Shown: positions 1-5,711, counted from the first letter of the stretch. The stretch is 8,956 bases of DNA from CAZAOY01 sp964486925 (GCA_964486925.1 CAZAOY010000076.1:1-8956); one strand, 5' to 3'. A program made the numbers and translations. The notes: a model not told the origin generated them from the letters alone.

Positions 1-57
1 GTTCCCAATTATGTTCCCAATTATGTTCCCAATTATGTTCCCAATTATGTTCCCAAT
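1..57. repeat. 12-bp tandem repeat (minisatellite)
   Basis: The unit GTTCCCAATTAT occurs four times without mismatch (1-48), followed by a partial fifth copy (49-57), and the array continues off the left edge. It ends 29 bp beyond the stop codon of the minus-strand exporter gene. All three plus-strand frames are free of stops within the unit, so it could be the end of a repeat-coding gene reading in from the left. No terminator hairpin is visible in it. Function unknown. Confidence 0.9.
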
Positions 58-86
58 GCGTTTCCACCGTTATATCTAAGTCCTAC

Positions 87-1115
87 CTATATCTGCCCCA
101 TAAACATCTGCACCACAAAGGATACCACTACAACCAGTGCCGAGATAATAAATCCGTGTAACATAGGCTTAAACCCTGACCTCGATACCTCCTTAAAGCT
201 TGTCTTAAGCCCGATTGCACCAAGCGCCATTACCATAAAGAATTTAGACAATATCTCAATATTCTTGCTGACAATATCTGGAACAATACCAGTGCTCTTT
301 ATAGCCACCATAGCAAGAAACATTAGGATAAAATAAGGGAAGATCTTTTTAAAGCTTATCTTCTTGCGGGCAACGGTAGCACCGCCCGCCCTAGCCGCCT
401 CTTTAGCGTTTATGCGTTCGTTTATAAACGAGAAGATAAGCACCGTAGGGATGATGGATAGCGTCCGTGTAAGCTTAACGATAACCGAGAATGCCCCAGC
501 CGCGTCGGAGAAAGCATACCCCGCCGCTACTACAGAGGAGGTGTCGTTTACCGCCGTCCCCGCCCATAAACCAAACCCCATATCGCTCATCCCAAAATAC
601 CGACCCGCAATAGGAAATAGGATTACCATAAGTACATCAAAGATAAAGGTCGCCGATATCGCATAGGCAACGTCACGATCCTTTGCGTCGATGGTAGGAG
701 CAATAGCCGCAATAGCCGAACCTCCGCAGATCCCAGTACCTGCCGATATAAGCCCAGATAGCTTCCAGTTCATGCCAAACAGCTTGCCCAGAAGATACCC
801 ACCGCCAAACGCCGCAAGCAGTGTAAAGCACATTACAATTAGAGAGTACCTGCCAACCGAAAACACCTGCGAAAAGCTAAGCGTAATCCCCATTAGGATA
901 ATCGCAAGCCGCAAAACCTGCTTTGATACAAGACCGATACCCGCCTTAAAGACCCCATACCTCGCCACAAGCGGGTTTAACAGCATACCGATAATCAAAG
1001 CAAACACACCGCCGCTGATTAGATGGTAGGGGATAAACCCACTAATATAGTTTGCCACCACCGCAACCAGAGCCGCAAGCGCTAAACCCCCGCCGTATCT
1101 TTTAACTAAACCCAT
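87..1115 (-). CDS. yeiH: YeiH-family putative sulfate/sulfite exporter, membrane protein
   Basis: This is a 342-residue polytopic membrane protein of the YeiH/UPF0324 (Cons_hypoth698) family, usually annotated as a putative sulfate exporter. About ten hydrophobic segments span the protein. Family landmarks are the glycine-rich GTGICGGSAIAA at residues 126-137, AGTAVNDTSSVVAAG at 185-199 and VKLTRTL at 213-219. The length matches the usual 330-350 residues. The start is set at 1115 because GGAGG lies 8 nt upstream (1124-1128). An upstream start at 1157 would add 14 residues and place this SD inside the gene. The gene is divergent from a LysR-type regulator, the same arrangement as yeiH/yeiE in enterobacteria, which suggests control by that regulator. 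Transport of sulfate or sulfite is a family annotation, not something the sequence proves. The family call is firm and the substrate is uncertain. Confidence 0.9.
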   Translation of the reverse strand: MGLVKRYGGGLALAALVAVVANYISGFIPYHLISGGVFALIIGMLLNPLVARYGVFKAGIGLVSKQVLRLAIILMGITLSFSQVFSVGRYSLIVMCFTLLAAFGGGYLLGKLFGMNWKLSGLISAGTGICGGSAIAAIAPTIDAKDRDVAYAISATFIFDVLMVILFPIAGRYFGMSDMGFGLWAGTAVNDTSSVVAAGYAFSDAAGAFSVIVKLTRTLSIIPTVLIFSFINERINAKEAARAGGATVARKKISFKKIFPYFILMFLAMVAIKSTGIVPDIVSKNIEILSKFFMVMALGAIGLKTSFKEVSRSGFKPMLHGFIISALVVVVSFVVQMFMGQI

Positions 1116-1144
1116 GTAAAAAACCTCCAAATTCAATCTATGTA

Positions 1145-1176
1145 TTGATTTTACCACAGTTTTATGATAAAATCAA
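1145..1176. promoter_or_regulatory. symmetric overlapping divergent promoter (yeiH / LysR gene)
   Basis: TTGATTTTA (1145-1153) and its exact reverse complement TAAAATCAA (1168-1176) are separated by 14 nt. Read on the plus strand, this gives -35 TTGATT (1145-1150), a 17-bp spacer, and -10 TAAAAT (1168-1173) preceded by TG-A. Read on the minus strand, it gives -35 TTGATT (1176-1171), a 17-bp spacer, and -10 TAAAAT (1153-1148) preceded by TG-G. The same DNA therefore forms an extended -10 promoter in both directions, with each arm serving as -35 one way and -10 the other. The minus-strand start would fall near 1141, giving a leader of about 26 nt for the exporter gene. Only one polymerase could occupy it at a time. 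Confidence 0.6.
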
Positions 1177-1187
1177 ATTATGATTTT
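1169..1187. promoter_or_regulatory. candidate LysR operator, AAAATCA-N5-TGATTTT
   Basis: A perfect 7-bp inverted repeat with a 5-nt spacer shares its left arm with the symmetric promoter dyad. The TGATTTT element thus occurs three times in the intergenic region (1146-1152, 1169-1175 inverted, 1181-1187). LysR-type regulators typically bind such dyads near their own divergent promoter. It does not fit the classical T-N11-A spacing centred on the dyad, so binding by the adjacent regulator is inferred only from position and symmetry. Confidence 0.4.
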
Positions 1188-1215
1188 TTATTAGTATATA
1201 AATTTATCTTATAAT
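1187..1215 (+). promoter_or_regulatory. second, proximal promoter of the LysR gene
   Basis: A consensus -10 TATAAT lies at 1210-1215, with a weak -35 TTTATT (1187-1192) at 17-bp spacing. Transcription would start near 1222, giving a leader of about 29 nt before the ATG at 1251. It lies downstream of the symmetric promoter, so the regulator may have two promoters. Confidence 0.45.
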
Positions 1216-1250
1216 ACTCCACAAGAATGAGTATAACAATCGGAGGTTTT

Positions 1251-2147
1251 ATGCTAGACTATCGATACAGCACATTCCTAACGCTGTGTAACCTTAAAAG
1301 CTACACAAAAACTGCAGAGCAACTGCATATGACACAACCCGCCGTGACACAGCATATTAAGTTTTTGGAAGGACAGTACGGCGGCAAGCTTTTTAGCTAC
1401 AAGGGTAGGGTGCTTGCACTAACCGAGAGGGGGAGAAGGCTTAGGGATTTCGCCCTTCGGATGAGCGCTGACAGCAACCACCTAAAAACCATGCTAGTAG
1501 GCGACAGCCTGTCCAAAAGACAGCTAAACTTTGGTGCAACCCTCACTATCGGCGAGTTTGTCCTGCCAAAGATTATAAGGCGGCTTTTAATAGAATATCC
1601 CGACCTTCATATAAATATGCCTGTGGATAATACAAAGGTCTTGCTCGATAAGCTACGAAGCGGCGGGATCGACTTTGCCCTAGTGGAAGGCTTTTTTGAT
1701 AGGGCGGAGTACGGCTACAGGCTGTTTTCGCAGGAGGAGTACATCGCCGTGTCCTCCCATGCCCACCCCCTTGCGGGCAGAGCAATAACCCTTAACGATA
1801 TACTAGACCAGCGGATCATCCTTCGTGAAGCCGGCTCGGGCACGAGGGATATATTTCAGAGCATACTCCACGAGTTTAACCTCACGATCAAAAGCTTTGA
1901 AAGGGTTTGCGAGATAGGCAACATGAGCGCTATCAAGCGACTGGTTAAAGAGGGGCTTGGGATAACCTTCCTATATAAGGCGGCGGTCGAGGAGGAGCTT
2001 TTACAGGGAGAGCTTAAGGAGCTTACCATCCAAAACTTTTCGGTAAGCCGAGAGTTTAACCTTGTCTACCTAAAAGACAGCCTGCATAAAGGGGAGTATC
2101 TGGACTGGTGTGACCGATTTATTAACTTATCTACCCTAACCGTATAA
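1251..2147 (+). CDS. LysR-type transcriptional regulator (YeiE/CysL-like)
   Basis: This is a 298-residue LysR-type regulator of normal length. The N-terminal winged helix-turn-helix covers roughly residues 1-60, with the recognition part at about 17-38 (TAEQLHMTQPAVTQHI). The substrate-binding-like effector domain follows from about residue 90, including a REAGSGTRD stretch at 192-200 of the kind seen in sulfur-related members such as YeiE and CysL. The start is placed at ATG 1251 because GGAGG (1242-1246) precedes it by 4 nt. The in-frame ATG at 1227 would add eight residues, lacks an SD, and would bury this one. The gene is transcribed away from a YeiH exporter and shares its intergenic region, so it most likely regulates that exporter and itself. 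Its effector (sulfite, sulfate or a cysteine precursor) cannot be read from the sequence. Confidence 0.9.
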   Translation: MLDYRYSTFLTLCNLKSYTKTAEQLHMTQPAVTQHIKFLEGQYGGKLFSYKGRVLALTERGRRLRDFALRMSADSNHLKTMLVGDSLSKRQLNFGATLTIGEFVLPKIIRRLLIEYPDLHINMPVDNTKVLLDKLRSGGIDFALVEGFFDRAEYGYRLFSQEEYIAVSSHAHPLAGRAITLNDILDQRIILREAGSGTRDIFQSILHEFNLTIKSFERVCEIGNMSAIKRLVKEGLGITFLYKAAVEEELLQGELKELTIQNFSVSREFNLVYLKDSLHKGEYLDWCDRFINLSTLTV

Positions 2148-2154
2148 ACACAGT

Positions 2155-2196
2155 AAAGCTAGGGATCTACCTGTTAGGTAGCAAACCCCTAGCTTT
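2155..2196 (+). terminator. possible terminator hairpin after the LysR gene
   Basis: AAAGCTAGGG (2155-2164) pairs perfectly with CCCTAGCTTT (2187-2196). A second, inner stem, CTACC/GGTAG (2167-2171 / 2177-2181), sits in its loop. It begins 7 bp after the LysR stop codon, as expected for a terminator. The following GTCGTTTAAC is a poor U-tract, so termination efficiency is uncertain. Confidence 0.5.
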
Positions 2197-2310
2197 GTCG
2201 TTTAACAATAATTTATTACAAGGTAGATACTAAATGTAGTGGTAACGTACCTATGGTGTGGGGGTATCATGGTATGAAAAGCACACTAGTGTAGGATTAA
2301 TTTCTTTATG

Positions 2311-2640
2311 TCAGTAAACCTCAAGCTCAATCAAAGACTTTGGTGGAAGTAATAGACAAAACTTGGAATGATACTCTCTACCACAAACCGACAGAGCATA
2401 CTCCTCGGGCGAGATCCATCCTATAAACATCTCACCGCGCCCAAAGGTATCCCTGTACTCATAGTGCGAACCCCTACAGCTTTGGATACAGACACAATTT
2501 ATCGTCTGGAAAAACTTAAGATAGATAATCGAGCGAGTATCTTCGGGCTTAAGGTTTGCAACCTCCTCCTGCTCGCCGTTAATAGTAAGACGATCCGAAC
2601 GGATAAGTCCTGCGGAATAGGGAGATTTTAAGCGTTCATC
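2311..2640 (-). pseudogene. start-less open frame (~109 codons), frameshifted tail or gene remnant
   Basis: Reading the minus strand from 2640 to the TGA at 2313-2311 gives 109 uninterrupted sense codons. The peptide has a protein-like composition, with stretches such as SPYSAGLIRSDRLTING, RSIIYLKFFQTINCVCIQSC and GWISPEEYALSV. The frame stays open back to a TAA near 2800, inside the Cna-B gene, but no ATG, GTG or TTG lies in it until an ATG 71 codons into the peptide. It starts just where the Cna-B gene ends, in the -1 frame relative to that gene. Possibilities are a C-terminal domain cut off by a one-base indel, a remnant of a second gene that lost its 5' end, or recoding. No obvious X-XXY-YYZ slippery heptamer is seen near the junction. 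The protein family is not recognised. The 163 bp between this frame and the LysR gene hold only the hairpin at 2155-2196 and a 10-bp palindrome at 2283-2292. Confidence 0.4.
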
Positions 2641-3491
2641 TTTGCTTTTACTACGTATTTTCCTTCCACTACATCCCCAAATAGGTATAGACCCTGAGCG
2701 TTGGTCTTGGAGTGTGCGATTAAACGCTCTACGGTAGTGCCATCCTCGTTCGTCACAATTTGGTATAAACCCACAAAACAGCCCGCAACAATCTGCCCCT
2801 GTTTATTCTTGATAACACCGTTAATTGTACCACTGTTTGTAACATCATCAACGATTAGAGAGATTGAGGTGTTAACGATTGAACCGTTTGTAATCGTTAC
2901 GGTTACAAGGTTTGAAGGTGAGTATCCTTGAGCGGTAGCCAAAATTTTATACTGTCCGTCTGCAAGGTCATAGAAAGCAAACTCACCGTCATCAACGGTA
3001 TAGGTTACAGCTACAGTTGCGTTTGTGTTGTCCATTAGGGTAATCTTAACGCCGCCAACAGGCTTTTTCTTGTCATCACTTCCAGAGGTTACAACCCCCG
3101 CAACCGCACCAAGCTTTAGTGATTCGTCCTTATCAAGCGAGAAGTCCAGTATCACCGTGTCGCCTTCAGAAAGGGAAGCCGACTGCGGAAGGCTTAAGCG
3201 ATACCCCTTGCAGACTACAGCAACGCTATAGGTATCGGCAGGTAGACCCTCAAAAAGATATCTTCCATTCTCGTCTGTAATGGTGTGCATGAATGGGTTA
3301 CCGTTTTTGTCAAATATCTTAACGGTTGCACCAGATACAGGCTGTGAACCATCGGTCACAGTACCGCTTACACTAGTTTCAATGTTATGCGCCGAGTCAA
3401 GGGTAAGGTTAACCACCTGCTCCTCAATACCATGAATGTTAACATCTGGGCTGTACTGTAAGCTTAGTAAATCCTTCTTTAAATCTGCCAT
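2628..3491 (-). CDS. triple-repeat Cna-B / carboxypeptidase-regulatory-like protein, no export signal
   Basis: This is a 287-residue protein made of three beta-sandwich repeats of the carboxypeptidase-regulatory/Cna-B type, at about residues 41-118, 129-212 and 221-285. Each follows the pattern SGTVTDxxxxPVxGATVKI... DENGRYLFEGLPADTYSV, with the variants GDGEFAFYDLADGQYKI-like and NAQGLYLFGDVVEGKYVV. Residues 1-40 form a separate charged start. No signal peptide, transmembrane helix, LPXTG-type anchor or enzymatic domain is visible, which is unusual because such repeats mostly decorate exported proteins. The start at ATG 3491 has AAAGGCGG 7 nt upstream. A TTG at 3509 would add six residues and is less likely. 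The function is unknown; an internal, spore-layer or scaffold role are all possible. An open frame without a start follows immediately (2311-2640), so the protein may once have been longer. Confidence 0.8.
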   Translation of the reverse strand: MADLKKDLLSLQYSPDVNIHGIEEQVVNLTLDSAHNIETSVSGTVTDGSQPVSGATVKIFDKNGNPFMHTITDENGRYLFEGLPADTYSVAVVCKGYRLSLPQSASLSEGDTVILDFSLDKDESLKLGAVAGVVTSGSDDKKKPVGGVKITLMDNTNATVAVTYTVDDGEFAFYDLADGQYKILATAQGYSPSNLVTVTITNGSIVNTSISLIVDDVTNSGTINGVIKNKQGQIVAGCFVGLYQIVTNEDGTTVERLIAHSKTNAQGLYLFGDVVEGKYVVKAKMNA

Positions 3492-3661
3492 ATAATAACC
3501 GCCTTTCAAGATTAGGTAACATTTCTGTCCCTCACTATAATATGTTGCTATAACAGGTTTATGAATTGTGCATAGTGCTAAGAGTTTGAATAATATCTAA
3601 ATATGTTTTAGTCTGTTATAGATAAAATATGCCGAATGCTAGGACGCTTTGACATACTACA

Positions 3662-3680
3662 GCTGTAATAGCATTACAGC
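3662..3680. promoter_or_regulatory. dyad GCTGTAAT-AGC-ATTACAGC in the Cna-B / Rrf2 gap
   Basis: This perfect 8-bp inverted repeat with a 3-nt spacer overlaps a second palindrome, TACAGCTGTA (3658-3667). It sits in the 319-bp divergent gap (3492-3810), with no U-tract on either side. A TTGACA lies just upstream (3649-3654) but has no matching -10. It may be an operator for either neighbour. No convincing -10/-35 pair was found for the minus-strand Cna-B gene. Confidence 0.3.
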
Positions 3681-3704
3681 AAAGCTTGCCCACAGGAAGG
3701 TTCT

Positions 3705-3717
3705 AACTAAAAAAGTC
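3705..3717. promoter_or_regulatory. weak IscR/Rrf2-like half-conserved site upstream of the Rrf2 promoter
   Basis: AACT-AAAAA-AGTC keeps the ACT-N5-AGT core that is also found at the cysK operator, and ends 9 bp before the -35 of the Rrf2 gene. The outer arms expected for an IscR type 1 site are missing. Autoregulation is plausible for the family, but the match is weak and partly a poly-A run. Confidence 0.25.
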
Positions 3718-3726
3718 ACACAGCTA

Positions 3727-3755
3727 TTGTAATCCTACAAAATCTATGGTATAAT
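3727..3755 (+). promoter_or_regulatory. promoter of the Rrf2 gene
   Basis: -35 TTGTAA (3727-3732), a 17-bp spacer, and a consensus -10 TATAAT (3750-3755) with the extended TG-G element (3747-3749). The start would be near 3762, giving a leader of about 50 nt to the ATG at 3811. Confidence 0.7.
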
Positions 3756-3810
3756 AAACACGTTAAAGGAAGATAAAAATAAAATTAACCTACAAGAGGT
3801 GGTGAAGGTA

Positions 3811-4218
3811 ATGCTTATATCAACCAAGGGGCGGTATGCCTTAAGGGTTATGATTGACCTAGCAGAGCATGAATGCGGCGAGTTTATACCTTTAAAGGAG
3901 GTTGCAAAAAGGCAGGAAATCTCCGATAAATATCTGGAAAATATAGTAAGGATCTTGACCCATAAAGGACTACTCCAAGGGCAACGTGGAAAGGGCGGGG
4001 GATACAAGCTGACAAAAGACCCCTACGAGTACACGGTGGGGAGTGTGCTAAAGGCCGCCGAGGAATCAATCTCACCCGTGTCCTGCCTACAGGACATCCC
4101 AAACAACTGCAAACGAGCCAAAGACTGCCGCACACTGCCAATGTGGGAACGGCTTGACACCCTACTGGATGAATTTTTTGAGGGTATCACCATCGGTGAA
4201 TTGCTAAACAGAGTTTAG
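3811..4218 (+). CDS. Rrf2-family regulator, IscR-like with three cysteines
   Basis: This 135-residue protein has the standard Rrf2 opening MLISTKGRYALR. A winged helix-turn-helix covers about residues 1-65 (recognition region EISDKYLENIVRIL) with a GGGYKL wing at 62-67. Three cysteines in the C-terminal half, C92, C100 and C106 (C-X7-C-X5-C), resemble the [2Fe-2S] ligands of E. coli IscR (C92, C98, C104), so it probably senses Fe-S status. Glu43, a DNA-specificity residue in IscR, is also present. The closest alternative is CymR, the cysteine regulator of Bacillota, which lacks this cysteine triad. ATG 3811 is chosen because GAGGTG lies 9 nt upstream and the protein then begins exactly as the family does; a GTG at 3799 is in frame but sits within the SD. 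It lies directly upstream of cysK, which carries an IscR-like palindrome at its start site. Confidence 0.88.
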   Translation: MLISTKGRYALRVMIDLAEHECGEFIPLKEVAKRQEISDKYLENIVRILTHKGLLQGQRGKGGGYKLTKDPYEYTVGSVLKAAEESISPVSCLQDIPNNCKRAKDCRTLPMWERLDTLLDEFFEGITIGELLNRV

Positions 4219-4333
4219 CTTGAAACAAAGTTTAGCTTCAAACAAAGTATCGTTTATAATAGACTTTACTAGCAACAAAGCTTTTACTGAATATAAGGCT
4301 AAGCTGAAACTATAAGCTTTACCTGAATACAAC
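4213..4333. repeat. degenerate 17-18 bp tandem repeats after the Rrf2 gene
   Basis: GTTTAGCTTGAAACAAA (4213-4229) is repeated at 4230-4246 with one mismatch, and the first copy contains the Rrf2 stop codon. After a diverged stretch, three consecutive 18-bp units of related sequence follow at 4280-4297, 4298-4315 and 4316-4333, with rough consensus GCTTTACTGAATATAA. The AT-rich array fills the first third of the 355-bp gap before cysK. It contains no gene or terminator that I can see. Confidence 0.6.
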
Positions 4334-4369
4334 ACACAACCATAATCCACAAACAAAACCTATACAACA

Positions 4370-4387
4370 TATAGTGACTACACTATA
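4370..4387. promoter_or_regulatory. dyad TATAGTG-ACTA-CACTATA upstream of the cysK promoter
   Basis: This perfect 7-bp inverted repeat with a 4-nt spacer lies 32 bp before the cysK -35. It has no U-tract, so it is more likely a protein-binding site than a terminator. The binding protein is unknown. Confidence 0.4.
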
Positions 4388-4419
4388 AATGTAAACAATT
4401 TAAGATGACATAAAAACCC

Positions 4420-4448
4420 TTGACAAACAATCCTTCGTTTGCTATAAT
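4420..4448 (+). promoter_or_regulatory. consensus promoter of cysK
   Basis: TTGACA (4420-4425), a 17-bp spacer and TATAAT (4443-4448) match the housekeeping consensus at every position. Transcription should start near 4455. A promoter this strong usually needs a repressor, and an IscR-like palindrome sits right on the predicted start. Confidence 0.9.
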
Positions 4449-4454
4449 ACCTAT

Positions 4455-4474
4455 ATACCTACTAAATTAGTATG
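4455..4474. promoter_or_regulatory. IscR/Rrf2-like operator overlapping the cysK start site
   Basis: The sequence reads ATACCT-ACT-AAATT-AGT-ATG, with a perfect dyad TACTAA-A-TTAGTA at 4460-4472. It resembles the IscR type 1 consensus (ATASYY-GACT-RWWWY-AGTC-RRSTAT): ATASYY, ACT, RWWWY and AGT all match, while the flanking G and C are missing. It begins 6 bp after the -10, where a bound protein would block initiation. The obvious candidate is the Rrf2 protein encoded next door. Confidence 0.6.
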
Positions 4475-4494
4475 TTTTATTATAGTAACTAATC

Positions 4495-4541
4495 AGGAGG
4501 TGACAAGCCATAAAATATTGATAAAATGAGTTGTCACATCT
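4495..4541 (+). promoter_or_regulatory. cysK leader hairpin containing an orphan Shine-Dalgarno and an upstream ATG
   Basis: AGGAGGTGA (4495-4503) is a near-perfect SD, but no ATG, GTG or TTG lies at normal spacing; the next ATG (4526) is 22 nt away. GTGACAA (4500-4506) pairs exactly with TTGTCAC (4531-4537), extended by GGA/TCT past one mismatch, so the SD lies in a stem. The loop places ATG 4526 close to the SD base in space. That ATG opens a frame continuous with cysK whose first seven codons read M-S-C-H-I-C-C. This may be a cysteine-sensing leader or simply an alternative start; neither is proven. Confidence 0.45.
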
Positions 4542-4573
4542 GTTGTCTTAAATTAATGAATAGGAGAAGGTTT

Positions 4574-5500
4574 ATGAAAATTCACGGTTCAATCACCGAT
4601 TTAATCGGCAAAACCCCACTTGTGCAGTTAAATAAATACCAAACCATCAATGATGTTAAATCAAAGCTAATAGCTAAGCTTGAATACTTTAATCCGGCAG
4701 GCAGCGTTAAGGATAGAATTGCAAAGGCGATGATAGAGGACGCAGAGCAGAAGGGTCTGCTTAAAGAGGGTAGCGTAATTATCGAGCCAACAAGCGGAAA
4801 TACAGGTATCGGGCTTGCAAGTATCGCTACCGCAAAGGGGTATAGAATAATCCTAACAATGCCCGAAACCATGAGCGTTGAGCGGAGAAATCTGCTTAAA
4901 GCCTACGGTGCAGAGCTAGTCCTAACAGAAGGGACAAAGGGGATGAAGGGCGCAATCGAGAAGGCGCTAGAGCTTGCTAAAGCCACCGAAAACAGCTTTA
5001 CCCCAAGCCAGTTTACAAACCCCGCAAACCCTACCGTCCACTACAACACAACAGGTGTGGAGATCTGGGAGGATACCGAAGGTACAGTGGATATCCTCGT
5101 AGCAGGTGTCGGCACAGGGGGCACTATAAGCGGGGCAGGGAGATACCTAAAGGAGCAAAACCCTAACATAAAGGTGGTTGCGGTAGAACCCGAGGCATCT
5201 CCGGTGCTGTCACAAGGGGTAGCAGGTCCGCATAAAATCCAAGGTATCGGAGCGGGTTTTGTGCCCGAAACGCTAAACACATCGATATACGACGAGATTA
5301 TAACGGTGTCTAACGAGGACGCATTTAAAGCGGGTAAACAGATAGCGGCAACCGAAGGGATACTGGTAGGTATCTCATCAGGAGCGGCAGTCTTTGCGGC
5401 GACAGAACTAGCAAAACGCCCCGAAAACAACGATAAAACCATCGTGGTTATCCTACCCGACACAGGGGAGAGGTATCTATCCACACCGCTGTTCGAGTAA
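4574..5500 (+). CDS. cysK: cysteine synthase (O-acetylserine sulfhydrylase), PLP enzyme
   Basis: The enzyme makes cysteine from O-acetylserine and sulfide in the cytoplasm. The 308-residue protein has the complete set of motifs. NPAGSVKDR contains the PLP lysine (K46); TSGNTG (73-78) is the substrate loop; GVGTGGTISG (178-187) binds the PLP phosphate; GAGFVP (226-231), GISSGAA (266-272) and PDTGERYLSTPLF near the end complete the set. Length is normal for CysK. The start at ATG 4574 has AGGAG 7 nt upstream. An in-frame ATG at 4526 would add sixteen residues (including C3, C6 and C7) not seen in typical CysK. The gene has its own consensus promoter and an IscR-like operator. No serine acetyltransferase gene (cysE) lies in the window. 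CysM-type specificity cannot be excluded. Confidence 0.94.
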   Translation: MKIHGSITDLIGKTPLVQLNKYQTINDVKSKLIAKLEYFNPAGSVKDRIAKAMIEDAEQKGLLKEGSVIIEPTSGNTGIGLASIATAKGYRIILTMPETMSVERRNLLKAYGAELVLTEGTKGMKGAIEKALELAKATENSFTPSQFTNPANPTVHYNTTGVEIWEDTEGTVDILVAGVGTGGTISGAGRYLKEQNPNIKVVAVEPEASPVLSQGVAGPHKIQGIGAGFVPETLNTSIYDEIITVSNEDAFKAGKQIAATEGILVGISSGAAVFAATELAKRPENNDKTIVVILPDTGERYLSTPLFE

Positions 5501-5562
5501 TCGATAGTAGCTGTGACCTAACATAAGAGAGCCTACAAACTAAATTGATTAGATTGCTTAAA

Positions 5563-5711
5563 GGTTGTGCGGATATCCTATGGGTTATCTGGATTTGCGG
5601 ATATCCATAACAGGATTTGCAGACATCTAAAACAGCATTTATGCGATAATCGCAAACATCCATAGACAGGATTTGTAAATAACCAAATAGGGTTTGCAGT
5701 CGCCTGCAAAC
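5563..5711. repeat. degenerate ~22-bp repeats in the cysK-hydE gap
   Basis: Variants of GGATTTGCGGATATCCATAACA follow one another at about 5591-5612, 5613-5634, 5635-5668 (longer, with an inserted GCGATAATCGC hairpin), 5669-5689 and 5690-5711. A looser copy lies at 5563-5590. The palindrome GGATATCC occurs twice, 28 bp apart (5571, 5599). The last unit folds as GTTTGCAG-TCGC-CTGCAAAC (5692-5711). No protein-coding gene is supported here. Confidence 0.55.

Noticed and set aside
364..1029. Two plus-strand open frames (364-666, 691-1029) opposite the exporter gene
   Set aside because: They lie wholly antisense to a clear YeiH-family gene and have no ribosome binding site or recognisable motifs.
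2283..2292. ACACTAGTGT palindrome as an operator or terminator
   Set aside because: A 10-bp palindrome without a loop or clear U-tract and far from any promoter; could easily be chance.
2368..2631. Plus-strand 87-codon frame starting MILSTTNRQS
   Set aside because: No Shine-Dalgarno precedes it, and it is in codon phase with the more protein-like minus-strand frame at 2311-2640, so it looks like its antisense shadow. If homologues exist for this one instead, the minus-strand call falls.
4213..4333. CRISPR array
   Set aside because: The 17-18 bp units are contiguous and degenerate, without unique spacers of constant length, and there are no cas genes.
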